A DNA stretch of 64,000 bases from Curtobacterium aurantiacum (lineage in GTDB: Bacteria; Actinomycetota; Actinomycetes; Actinomycetales; Microbacteriaceae). Made by a program: the position numbers and the translations under genes. This document shows, piece by piece, positions 17,322 to 26,400 of this stretch. The notes below the pieces were generated by a model. The model was not told where the DNA came from. It was given only the letters and a program-made list of their open reading frames with translations, and did no database searches. The DNA is taken from NCBI RefSeq assembly GCF_018598555.1, contig NZ_JAHEWN010000008.1, positions 62,001 through 126,000 on the forward strand. The letters are read 5' to 3'. The stretch's first letter is position 1. Each line of letters starts with the position of its first letter.

Positions 17322-18344
17322 TCAGGAGAAGATGGCGAGGGGCATGACTCGCACAGATACTCCAGGCACGCGAGAGTCGAGCTTCAGATCCACGTACTCC
17401 GACGGAGCGTTGCCGTCCACTTCCGGGGCTTCATCGATGAGCTCGTAGAGCTTGCTGATGCCCAGATCGAGCGCGCTCGGCGCCAGGTTGCGAAGAAGCT
17501 TGTTCCGCGCAAACGTCGGTACGTTCTCCTCAGCTGGCGAGATGACTTTGCCGAGCACGGTGAAGGTGCCATCGAGGAGGCGATCGGGGTCATCAACGAT
17601 GAAGTGCACCAGGTCGCAGATTGTGATCGCGGTCAGCGAGGGCTCCTCGGCGATGCGCCCGTAATACTCGCGCGTAGTTTCCTGCCGAGTGTCTGCCTTG
17701 AACGCATTGGTGATCGCCCTGGCGAGCTCTCCCTTGGTATCCGCTTCGAGCTGCATCTTCTCCGCGTGCCGCACACGCGCCTTGTGGCCGCCGTCCGTCG
17801 GAAAATTTTCGACGTAGTCGCGTTTGACTATGAAGCGGGTGATCGCTTCGACCAGGTCCGGCGAGATAACGTCGAGTGCGAGTGTGAGCTCGACCGGATC
17901 GAAGGTGGTCGTGTACTCGACGAAGGCGCCGGGTCGCAGCTCCGCTGCTTCCTCGGCGGATGTCAGGTGTGTCAGTAGCGACCCCTGCTCGAGGAACTGG
18001 CGTACGAGGTGCAGGTTGTAGGCCTGGGAGTATACGAACTGTTGACGCGATGCGGTTCCGGTGTTCTGCGTCCAGCTCGACGACAGGCTCGCCTGTGCTT
18101 CCATGCCCAGCTCGACTCCACCGACCATCGGGAGCTTCGCTTTCCCGCTGCCTTTACCCGTCGCGGATCCGCCAGCTGCGGTGTCGGTACCTCCCGCTGC
18201 GGTCGTCTCGCGAGATTCTTCTGTCAGGAGTGGTTGCCGCACGATCTGCTGCAGGATGCCCGCAACCTGGTCGGAGTTCTGGTAGATCGTCGCGATCGGA
18301 GCAGCGGCAGAGCTGCTAAAAGGTGGTTGAACAGCTTCGGTCAT
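17322..18344 (-). CDS. DUF6414-like protein
   Basis: A 340-residue protein. The N-terminal segment reads I-Y-Q-N-S-D-Q-V-A-G-I-L-Q-Q-I, then a Gly/Ala/Thr/Ser-rich middle (about 55-80), then helices with Q-F-L-E-Q-G-S-L-L and G-A-F-V-E-Y, and a C-terminal alpha/beta part. This layout resembles DUF6414 (short N-terminal strand-helix, Gly-rich linker, then a region ending in an F-V-E-V-like strand), but the match is from memory. The ATG at 18344 follows GGAGG. The gene upstream on the same strand (18403-18759) is 58 bases away, so an operon is likely. No catalytic motif is seen. Confidence 0.6.
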   Translation of the reverse strand: MTEAVQPPFSSSAAAPIATIYQNSDQVAGILQQIVRQPLLTEESRETTAAGGTDTAAGGSATGKGSGKAKLPMVGGVELGMEAQASLSSSWTQNTGTASRQQFVYSQAYNLHLVRQFLEQGSLLTHLTSAEEAAELRPGAFVEYTTTFDPVELTLALDVISPDLVEAITRFIVKRDYVENFPTDGGHKARVRHAEKMQLEADTKGELARAITNAFKADTRQETTREYYGRIAEEPSLTAITICDLVHFIVDDPDRLLDGTFTVLGKVISPAEENVPTFARNKLLRNLAPSALDLGISKLYELIDEAPEVDGNAPSEYVDLKLDSRVPGVSVRVMPLAIFS

Positions 18345-18402
18345 GACATCATCTTGCCTCCAGCGTCCGACGTGCTGAACGTGTCGGACAGCGACAGCTC
18401 GC

Positions 18403-18759
18403 TTAGCGAAGTATCCGCCGGTGTGAGAACTGGTCAGGGAAGCGACTCTCAACCGCCTCGGCGAACGCAAGTGACATCGCCGAGATCCTCCAGTGCTCGT
18501 CAACACCGTCGGGACCAGCGTGTGGAGGGGCGCCCTCATATGCCTGCGCAAGGTCTCTTGCCTTTGTCGCTGCTTCACGCGGGGTCAAAGCTTCCCGCAG
18601 CTTCGCTTCGTCGAAGGGGTGCGGCAGAGAATCACCGCGACGGAGACGGATCTCCTCAAGGACAAGCGTCGTACCGGTGCGATGCACCTGATCACTCCGC
18701 GGTAGCTCTCTGATCCAAGGAGCGAGCCGTTCAGCGAGTCCGTCGTCAGCAGTGGCCAT
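18403..18759 (-). CDS. hypothetical protein preceding the DUF6414-like gene
   Basis: A 118-residue product. The ATG at 18759 has an excellent GAGGAGGT site 4-5 bases upstream. The same frame stays open and protein-like for about 40 more codons upstream (to roughly 18890), with only a TTG as a possible start there, so a longer form cannot be excluded. It contains D-E-H-W-R-I-S-A-M-S-L-A-F-A-E-A-V near the end. Not recognised. Likely co-transcribed with the DUF6414-like gene. Confidence 0.6.
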   Translation of the reverse strand: MATADDGLAERLAPWIRELPRSDQVHRTGTTLVLEEIRLRRGDSLPHPFDEAKLREALTPREAATKARDLAQAYEGAPPHAGPDGVDEHWRISAMSLAFAEAVESRFPDQFSHRRILR

Positions 18760-18980
18760 GAGACCTCCTCTTCCTGGTTCAACGGTGAGCCGAGCGACCG
18801 ACAGGTCGGCAAAAACCTCTGCCCGGTAGCCGGTCCTCCCACGGACCTCGGTATCCAACTCGGACTCGGACTCGAACCGGATGACCCGTGAGAAGACTCG
18901 TGTCGCACATAGGTGGTCCGCTGAACGTCGCAATGAGGCAGCCCTATGCGGACGACCCCACGACAGACACAGGAACGAAA

Positions 18981-19007
18981 AAGCCCACCGAGATCCTCGG
19001 TGGGCTT
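18981..19007 (-). terminator. intrinsic terminator, minus strand; left twin of the tRNA-Pro terminator
   Basis: 12-bp perfect stem AAGCCCACCGAG/CTCGGTGGGCTT with a 3-base loop. On the minus strand it is followed by a run of T (GGGCTTTTTCG). The stem core is nearly identical to the hairpin at 31660-31695. No gene ending just upstream on the minus strand could be identified. Confidence 0.75.
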
Positions 19008-19362
19008 CTGTCGTCGTGTCAGACACGTTTCGGTGGGCTGTCTTAAGAACTCTCCGGAGCCTGTAGCGGTGCGGAGTCCTACAGGGCGATCAAGCGGCCT
19101 ATCCTTCAGCAAGACATCGTCTATCCTCTGGCGCGACTGGCATGAGGCGCAACTCACTCCTGACCTGGGCATTCCCTGCCTGCCTCCTTCATTCTCGTCG
19201 ACCCGCCGACGGACGTCGACCACGCCCGACACTTCGCGCGCGAAGGCAGCAATAAGAGCAGCCAGCTTCTGGGCGCGGCGCCAAGAGCGGTCACGCCAGC
19301 GCACTCCCAGCAGTGCAACATACTTCCCATACGCCACCGCTCAGTGATCCGCGAAGGTGACG
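19008..19362. other. 355-bp gap without a convincing gene
   Basis: Between the terminator at 18981 and the CoiA-like gene no frame has protein-like composition on either strand. A minus frame opening M-A-Y-G-K-Y-V at 19337 is the least bad candidate but becomes Arg/Ser/Cys-rich. The segment should contain the promoter of the CoiA-like gene. Confidence 0.5.
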
Positions 19363-20727
19363 ATGTCGCACGTTCTCACTAACGTGCGACTCGTGACCAC
19401 GTCGCCGTTCGCATTCGATCACGCTGTGCAGTTGGCCGCCTTCCAGACCCAGGGCGATGACCGGTTCCTCTGGGGCCTCGACAGGAGCGTCGGCGCAGCG
19501 TTCTACCTCGAAGAAGACCAGGCACACGCGCAGCACCAGTACGTCAACGACCACGTCGTCTGCCCTGTAGCCGGATGCGCGTCGAAGCTCACGACGGTCC
19601 ACAGCACCGTCAAGCGCGATCATCTGCGGCACCTCGGCAGCACCGGCGGCCATAGCCTCGAGTCACTCTTCCACTCCCAGGGGTGTGCACTCATCCAGGC
19701 GTGGCTTGCGACGAAGTACCCGCTCTGCCACGCCAAGCGCGAGGAGTACACCAGCCCCGAAGGCGAGAGCCGCGCAGACGTGCTGATCACCCATCCGTCG
19801 CGGCTCCGTGTTGCGTTCGAGGTGCAGTACTCGCCGCTCACCAACGACGCCTGGACAGAGCGACACCGCCGCTACGAGGCCAGAGAGGTCCGAGACGTGT
19901 GGATCTTCGGCCACACCACGAACCACCTGAAGCTCGACGATGACGGACACCTGAAGACGAACCCTGCACTCGCGGCTGTGGCTGCTACCGGTGCACCGCT
20001 ATTATTCGTCAACCCGACCACCGAGCAACTGGCGATCACCATCGCGCGCCGCGGAGTGTTCTCGGCCGAGCTCGGCGGCTACATCCCAGGAGAGCGCGTG
20101 CCAGTCCTCGGTGGTGCAGACGGCAGTTCCTTAGAGATGCACGACCTGACCTCGTTCCGACTCGGCGCCCCGCAGCGGGAGCCTGCTCTGACGTCCGACC
20201 GGATCAACGAGCTGATCCGGAACGCGACCGCCCTCGATGCGCACAACGACGAGCAGCGCCGTCTTTACGCCCGGCAGCAGGAGCTCGCCCGCGAGCGTGC
20301 CGAAGCCCAGCAGGCTACGAGGGAGGACCGGCTCCGCAAGGCGAAGGAGCGCCGCGAGCAGCAGGCTGACGAGATTCGCGCTGCGCTGGACACGCCGGCC
20401 CGCTGGGGCAGCGAGCACCCAGCGATGCCGCTGATCGCTGCATTCGTCGAGGGTCGCGCGCAGCGAGACCTTGGGACGCCCGACAACCTGGAGCAGTGGA
20501 AGTGCGTCGCGTACTTCTTCCACGTCGCCATCAAGGAGCAGGAGATCTTCACCACCAAGACGGTCGCAGACACGCTCTACAAGCACCGCATCCGCCTCGG
20601 CGCCGGTATGTACAAGACGATCGGGAGATGGCTCCATGCCCTCGTCGACGCGGAGTTCCTCTTCGAGGGCCGCGGCGACGATGGGTTCCCCGTGTACAAG
20701 CCCACCTACGCCGGCGCGTGGTGGTGA
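19363..20727 (+). CDS. CoiA-like competence/nuclease-family protein
   Basis: A 454-residue protein. ATG 19363 is preferred over GTG 19357 because GAAGG lies five bases before it. An N-terminal part carries C-P-V-A-G-C and the His-containing H-F/H-S-x-x-C-type segment (H-S-Q-G-C), a zinc-finger-like region. Then comes the CoiA nuclease core: R-A-D-V-L-I (about 137-142) and A-F-E-V-Q-Y-S (about 151-157), a PD-(D/E)xK-type D...E-x-Q pair, followed by W-T-E-R-H-R-R-Y and V-W-I-F-G. A long charged coiled coil (about 290-345) and a C-terminal winged-helix-like region follow. In Firmicutes CoiA acts in DNA uptake; here the accessory setting suggests a nuclease role. It is convergent with the GIY-YIG gene, 3 bases apart. 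Confidence 0.8.
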   Translation: MSHVLTNVRLVTTSPFAFDHAVQLAAFQTQGDDRFLWGLDRSVGAAFYLEEDQAHAQHQYVNDHVVCPVAGCASKLTTVHSTVKRDHLRHLGSTGGHSLESLFHSQGCALIQAWLATKYPLCHAKREEYTSPEGESRADVLITHPSRLRVAFEVQYSPLTNDAWTERHRRYEAREVRDVWIFGHTTNHLKLDDDGHLKTNPALAAVAATGAPLLFVNPTTEQLAITIARRGVFSAELGGYIPGERVPVLGGADGSSLEMHDLTSFRLGAPQREPALTSDRINELIRNATALDAHNDEQRRLYARQQELARERAEAQQATREDRLRKAKERREQQADEIRAALDTPARWGSEHPAMPLIAAFVEGRAQRDLGTPDNLEQWKCVAYFFHVAIKEQEIFTTKTVADTLYKHRIRLGAGMYKTIGRWLHALVDAEFLFEGRGDDGFPVYKPTYAGAWW

Positions 20728-20730
20728 CCC

Positions 20731-21348
20731 TCAGCTCTGCGAGAGCCGCCACGCTGCCGCCTCGGCTGCCATCGCCTTCCGCGCGACCTTCAGCCGCACG
20801 AGCTTGTTCGGGTTCTTGTCGAGGTTGATCACGGGCGTGAAGTGGCGGATCAGCTCGGTCTCGACGTCTGCGAGCTTGACCTGCATCGTGGCGGGCACCG
20901 CCCAAACCCCCAGCGTCAGCCGCTCGTGCATCCAGGTGGTGAGCCGCGCGTCTCCGTCGCCTGCCAGCGAGTACGCGCTGAAGTACCCCGGATGCTCGAG
21001 GTTCCTCGGCACACCCTGCAGGTCGAGGCTCTTCCGAAGCAGCGCCGCGAAGGACCTACGCACGGTCGACCCGCCAGTTCGTGCTGTGCTCCCGGGCACC
21101 GCGGCGAAGTGATCCTTCAGATCCCGTGACACGAAGCTCTCCTCGGCCTTGCCGATGTAGAGCGGGACGTCCGGCGCGGTGCGGGCCGCTGCGTCGTCGT
21201 GAAGGCTCAGCTCTCGGTGTGCCTGGTCGTCACCGTAGATCGCGTAGAGGCCCGGTCTCGCTGGCACGTACGCCGGTGCATCCGTGATCGACCAGCGGGC
21301 GCCGGTCAGCACTGCGACCGCGTCTGTGGCGAGGTCAGACAGCGTCAC
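20731..21348 (-). CDS. GIY-YIG-like nuclease-domain protein
   Basis: A 205-residue protein. GTG 21348 is preceded by GGAG and overlaps the 3' end of the PIN-domain gene by 14 bases, so the pair is probably translationally coupled. The hallmark strands are present: G-L-Y-A-I-Y (about 34-39) and, after an insertion of about 25 residues, P-L-Y-I-G-K-A (about 65-71). The downstream R-D-L-K-D-H-F region fits the family helix with a conserved Arg. A late E-T-E-L-I-R-H-F-T-P-V-I-N-L-D-K-N-P resembles the metal-binding Glu and following Asn of GIY-YIG enzymes. It could cut DNA or RNA; target unknown. Confidence 0.8.
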   Translation of the reverse strand: MTLSDLATDAVAVLTGARWSITDAPAYVPARPGLYAIYGDDQAHRELSLHDDAAARTAPDVPLYIGKAEESFVSRDLKDHFAAVPGSTARTGGSTVRRSFAALLRKSLDLQGVPRNLEHPGYFSAYSLAGDGDARLTTWMHERLTLGVWAVPATMQVKLADVETELIRHFTPVINLDKNPNKLVRLKVARKAMAAEAAAWRLSQS

Positions 21349-22531
21349 GAGGATCTCCGAGATCTGTCTCGAGCTCGAAGTCGAGCTGCACGCTCGTCGG
21401 ATCAGCCGGTCGCCGCGGGCTGGGGCTGTCCTCGAGGACGATGTACGTGACCTCGAAAGCATCGGGGTCCTCGATGTCGATGTCGACGGTGAGTCGCGCT
21501 CGGACCTCGTCGGACTCGCCGAACAGGTCCCCAGCTTCGATCGAGAGGACCACGTCCGCCCGGCCTGTAACGGTGTCGCCGGCCGGTGCATCGAACTCGA
21601 AGTCGGAATCGAGGTCGTATCCGTAGATGGAGAGGTCCCCTCCGATCTCGGGAAGCTCGAACTGCACCCAGTCCGGCAGCCCGTAGTCGCCGCCGTAGGT
21701 CAGTTGTTCGTCCATCGGCTGACCAACCAGCTCGTCGAGAGCTTCTGTAGCCACGCGGACCAGCTCGGCTCGACGAGAAGCGTCGAACGCGTACCCGCGA
21801 AGCAGAGACGCCAACCGATGTGCCTCGTCATCAGGTGGCGTCGAAGCGGCTAGCGCCTCGGCTGCCCGTGCCTCGGCTTCGGCGACCGCCGCACGAACGT
21901 CTTCGACGACGTTCGCAACCTTCTCGACCAGTACCAGGCGATCTCGGGCGATACCTCGTGCGTCGAGATCCTCGAGCAGGTGGCGATGCAACTCCTTCGG
22001 AGCGTCGTCGTCGATGAACCCCTTGTCCGCGGATACAAAGAACACCGGGTCTACGGTCGCGTCCTCGTCCTCGTCCTCTTCCATTACGTCCAGGACGATC
22101 TCCCAGATCACGGCGTCGCGGAAGCCGTAGGACTTCTTGCCGCCGAGGGTCTCCATGAACGGGCGGCGCGCTGCGAGATCGCGATCCACGAGCGCCCGAG
22201 TGCGGTCCTCTGGGACTGAGGTCACGCTCACGCCGCTCGTTGCGAGCAACCTATCGCGCGAAGCATCCGTCTTCGCTCCGAGGCGGTCGAACGCCTCGTC
22301 GATCGCGGTCGCGCTGATGTCATCTCCGACCTCGCTCAGCACCACCTTGGCCTTGTCACGCTTCGACTTGAGGGTCTTGCGATCCTGCCGATCGAGTTCG
22401 TCAACGACGACCCGAGGTAGCACCACCCGGCATTTGCCCGATTTCACGAGATCGACGAGGTTCAGGCCCGCGACCGACGTCATCCACTCGTGCCCGAAGA
22501 GCGCGTTCGTGTCCGGGACGACGGTGATCAT
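21335..22531 (-). CDS. PIN-domain protein (DUF4935-type), putative RNase
   Basis: A 398-residue protein. The N-terminal 190 residues are a PIN domain: V-P-D-T-N-A-L-F (first acidic residue), V-V-V-D-E-L-D-R-Q (second), G-F-R-D-A-V-I-W-E (third) and F-F-V-S-A-D-K-G-F-I-D (fourth), the layout of DUF4935-type PIN proteins. A coiled, Ala/Glu-rich segment (about 205-235) leads to a C-terminal beta-rich acidic domain of about 150 residues that I do not recognise. The ATG at 22531 opens directly with the first PIN strand. No antitoxin-size gene adjoins it; its coupled partner is the GIY-YIG protein. RNA cleavage is the likely activity. Confidence 0.8.
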   Translation of the reverse strand: MITVVPDTNALFGHEWMTSVAGLNLVDLVKSGKCRVVLPRVVVDELDRQDRKTLKSKRDKAKVVLSEVGDDISATAIDEAFDRLGAKTDASRDRLLATSGVSVTSVPEDRTRALVDRDLAARRPFMETLGGKKSYGFRDAVIWEIVLDVMEEDEDEDATVDPVFFVSADKGFIDDDAPKELHRHLLEDLDARGIARDRLVLVEKVANVVEDVRAAVAEAEARAAEALAASTPPDDEAHRLASLLRGYAFDASRRAELVRVATEALDELVGQPMDEQLTYGGDYGLPDWVQFELPEIGGDLSIYGYDLDSDFEFDAPAGDTVTGRADVVLSIEAGDLFGESDEVRARLTVDIDIEDPDAFEVTYIVLEDSPSPRRPADPTSVQLDFELETDLGDPRDAV

Positions 22532-23448
22532 CGCTCAATCATGCCGGAGCATCGACATCAGGCCGTTTCGACGCGCGACCCCGGCAGGTCTACCGCACTC
22601 GCGACGCACTGCTGCCGCAACAGCGCCGCCCCGAGGACGCAGAACGATCGCGCCAGCCCCAACGGCGCGCTGCCTCGCACTCCTGACGCACGCTCAACGC
22701 ACGTCGCATTCTCGACCCACCAGGCTCGCATCCGCGCTCCGCACCACCGTCCAGGGACTCACCGTCGCCGCAAGTAGCACTCAGAGCCGTCGCCCACTCA
22801 CCGCGACTCAACTACATGCACCTGTCGCGCCAGGCTCTCCTATCCGGGCAGACCTTTCACCAGCCCAGTCCCTGGCTCGATGCTCGTGTGTGCCTTCTAC
22901 TCGAGCCAGATGGACGGCCAGCTCATGGAGAACGAGCGGCCGTAGCCGCCGCGCAGGCGCAAGCGCAAGCGCAAGCGCAAGCGCAAGCGCAAGCGCAAGC
23001 GCAAGCGCAGATGGAATCAGTGAAGCATGAACTCGAGGAGCATCCGAGTTTCGGCGCAATCGACAAGTGGCATGTGAGCGGTGCAGTCGTGGTTGAGACG
23101 GCCAGCTCTTTGGGCCGATCAAAACGGGTCCTTCCTCCGTTGCCGCGAAGGCCTCGGGAAGGTTCGAGTCATCTGATCCGACGAGATCAGCGAACCACTC
23201 AAGCATCTACACACGCCTCTCTCAAATCTAGGTGCAAGCTGCAGAACGTCCTAGCTGGCCAAGCCGTGACCGATGCGCCATCCTGGAGATCGCGCCTTAA
23301 GCGCCGCTCTCGTCATCCTCTGAAACGCCTGACGCGCGCGCACCTCTGCACCAGGGTCCCCGCGGCTCGCAACCCCGCTCTCCATTCGACGAGTCGGTTC
23401 AGCACGCTCTGAAGCTTCAATGTCCGAGTCTGCCGGTAATCTGTCACT
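22532..23448. other. 917-bp intergenic stretch with a hexanucleotide array
   Basis: No frame here looks like a real protein on either strand; the longest ones are Arg/Ser/Pro-rich or encode only Ala-Gln or Leu-Ala repeats through the array at 22951-23010. It separates the divergent PIN and large NTPase genes and must contain both promoters. It may also hold remnants of lost genes. Confidence 0.6.
22951..23010. repeat. hexanucleotide tandem array, 10 units of GCGCAA/GCGCAG
   Basis: Eight exact GCGCAA units (22957-23004) are flanked on each side by one GCGCAG. There is no gene reading through it that I believe. Such arrays are prone to slippage and could vary promoter spacing for the downstream NTPase gene, about 440 bp away. 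Confidence 0.9.
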
Positions 23449-26400
23449 GTGGTAGACGCGGCAACCCCTTCGACTCCGACCACGATTGCGTCCGGAACGG
23501 ATCACGAAGTTCCGGCGCTCTCAACCCTCTCTGCCACTTATGAACCGCAGCACCACAAGCTGTACTACGACTTGCTTCTACATGCGATCAACCTTCCGTC
23601 CAGCCGGAACATTGCGCTCACGGGGCCGTACGGCTCGGGCAAGAGCAGCGTCCTCGAAAAGCTCCGAGTCGACCACAACGGCCGCATCATCAGCATCTCG
23701 CTGTCCACGATCGCTCCTGACCTTTCCGATGAAAGCGACGAGCCAACAGTCTCCGCCAGATCAAATCTGATTCAGAAAGAGATTGTCAAGCAACTGCTGT
23801 ACCGGCTCGCTCCTCAGCGGGTCCCTCGCTCCCGCTTCCGACGCGCAACAGTGCAGCCGCACCTGCTCGACTCCCTAAAAGCGACCGTCGTCGGCGGTGT
23901 CATTTTCCTCATCGCCGAGATTCTCGGCCTGGTCAGCACGCTGGCGGCGATGCTCGCGCCGGCGGACAGTATCCTCGCAGCCGCCGTAGCACGTGGCGTC
24001 CTCGCAGCGCTCTGCATCGGCGCAACCTGGATCGTCTTCCGCGTCGCCCAAGCCCGGCCGCATCTTGATGCCGCACTCCGAGCCGGTCCCGCCACTGTCA
24101 ATCTCTCTCGCACCTCGAACTACTTTGATGAGTACCTCGATGAGATCGTATACTTCTTCGAATCTAGTAAACGCGACATCGTCGCCATCGAGGACATCGA
24201 CCGCTTCGATGAAGCGCGAGTATTCGACACGTTTCGAGCGTTGAACAACTTGCTCAACGAGTCCGAACAAATCGGCAGGCGCATAGTTTTCGTGTATGCA
24301 ATCCGGGACAGTGTCTTCGAAACGATCGGCGCCAGCGCCCCTCCGACCGAAACACAGAACGAAGCGCGTTCCGATTCACAAGACCGGGCCGTGGCAACAC
24401 TGGAACACGCAAGCCGGACAAAGTTCTTTGATGTCATGATTCCAATCGTGCCGTTCGTTAGCGGCGACAACGCACGAGATGTCATGACCGACACGATGAC
24501 CAGCCCCAACTTCACCATAAATCCCGCACTGATCCGCGTCGCCGCCCGCCACGTCCCCGACATGCGTCTAATCCGCAATCTGAGGAACGAGTTCGAGGTG
24601 TACCGTCGCCGTCTGATCCTCACTCCGGAGCGCTTGCCGGGAATTGACGACGACCTCGTGTTCGCGATCGTAGTTTTCAAGAACACGCACGCGTCCGACT
24701 TCGAGGCCATTCAGAAAAAGGCAAGCAGTCTCGACACCTTGTACGCGGTGTGGCGGGAACTCGTTCGACAAAACGCCCGCAAACAGACGACGGTTATCAA
24801 CAACTCACGAAATCGGCAACGGAATGGGCCGCAGGCCAGGGTGATCGGACGCCTCGCACAGAAGTACGAAGCGTTCATCGACGACCTCACCTCATCGGCC
24901 GAAATCGACAGCGGCCGCTACACAACGACAGTCGAGTCGGTCGGCCCGCTGACCACCGATACCATGCTCGATCCAGCCGCATGGAGGGAGCTCGCCTCTG
25001 GAACACCACAGAAGGTGACTCTCCGGAATACGAGAACGAATTGGACGATTGACCTGCAGTTCACCGCGGACCAGCTGAGGAGCCGTCTGGGACTGAACGT
25101 CGACCCCGACGCGGGAGTCAATGACGAGACACTTGAGCAGTCCCGCGTCGCGGAAGCGGACCTGGAGTTTCTCCACCACCACACCTGGGAGCAACTCATC
25201 GCCCGCGACGATCTCACAGTCGACCTCAACGCGCTCAAAATGGTACCCGCGGGCGCCAATGACCTCGGCCCGATCAGTTTCCGAACTGCCGTCGACACCA
25301 TTCTTGAGTCTGAACTCGCAAAGGAGCTCGTTCGTCGTGGTTTCATCGATTCACACTTCGCGTTGTACTCCTCCAGGTTCTACGGCGGTCACGTCAGCCA
25401 GGATGCGATGGAGTACATCCGCCGCAGCATCGAGCCCGGCGAGCCAGACGCATCTTTCTCGCTTCTACCTGAAGACGTGCGACAGATCCTCACCGAGCAG
25501 GACGCCACCGACAGCGATACGGCAGAGTTCTTCACCGACCCGAGCGTTTTCAATGTCAGCATCGTCAACTACTTGATCGAGCATCGCGAGGGCGCGGCTC
25601 GCACCGTTGCCCGTCGCCTCGCTCGAGCGCAGGACGCCGAACTTGACTTTTTGGAAACATACATCCGCGAAGGACAGCAACCCGATCGGCTTCTCGCACT
25701 GATGACGCCGGAGTGGTCGAACGCTTTGAACTTCGTAGCGAGATCGCAGTCGATCCGCACCGAGGACCGCATTCCATTCCTCAACATCGTCCTCGCGAAC
25801 GCTTCCGTCGAGACAGCGGGCCCCGATGAGCACACCGCCGCGGTCATCAGCGACGCTTACGGCTCTATGTCCTCCATCACGCATCCATCAAATGCGACCG
25901 CCGCACGCACGGTACTGACACTGATTGACCGCGCTCACATTCGGTTGACAACTCTGAAGCCACTATCCAAGGCAGCCCGCCGCGAGGCGCTTCGGCTCCG
26001 CATGTTCCCGCTCACTCCTCAGAACCTTCGTCTCCTGCACTCTGAGGGCCCAATCGGTCTTGACACCCTTCGAGCCGACGAAGATCTCTACGGCTACGTG
26101 TCGGACAACCTCGACACCTACCTTGACATGGCCCACAGTCGCCGCCGAGAGATCGGCGCGGTCACGAGCAGCCAGAACTTCATCGCCGTCCTGACAGCTC
26201 TCTCTCCGATGGCTAGCGCCGAGCAACTTGATCGGATTGTCGCGTCCACGCCGCGGACCTTCACTGTCGACTCGCTGGCCGCTGTGCCCGAAAACTCATG
26301 GCCCGCGCTGGCCCACCATCGACGCATCCCTCCGACTTACACGAACGTGCGCGGCTACATCGACGAGCACGGCCTCGACCATCATCTTGGGCGAATCTTC

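Noticed and set aside
19008-19337. Minus-strand gene starting M-A-Y-G-K-Y-V
   Set aside because: It becomes Arg/Ser/Cys-rich, runs through the terminator hairpin and overlaps other genes; no motif.
21335-22531. Classical VapBC-type toxin-antitoxin locus
   Set aside because: The PIN protein is about three times the VapC size and has no small antitoxin gene next to it; its coupled partner is a GIY-YIG-like protein.
22816-23412. A plus frame encoding an Ala-Gln repeat
   Set aside because: The repeat is produced by the GCGCAA array; the flanking residues have no protein-like pattern and no ribosome site is seen. The minus-strand Leu-Ala reading is equally unconvincing.
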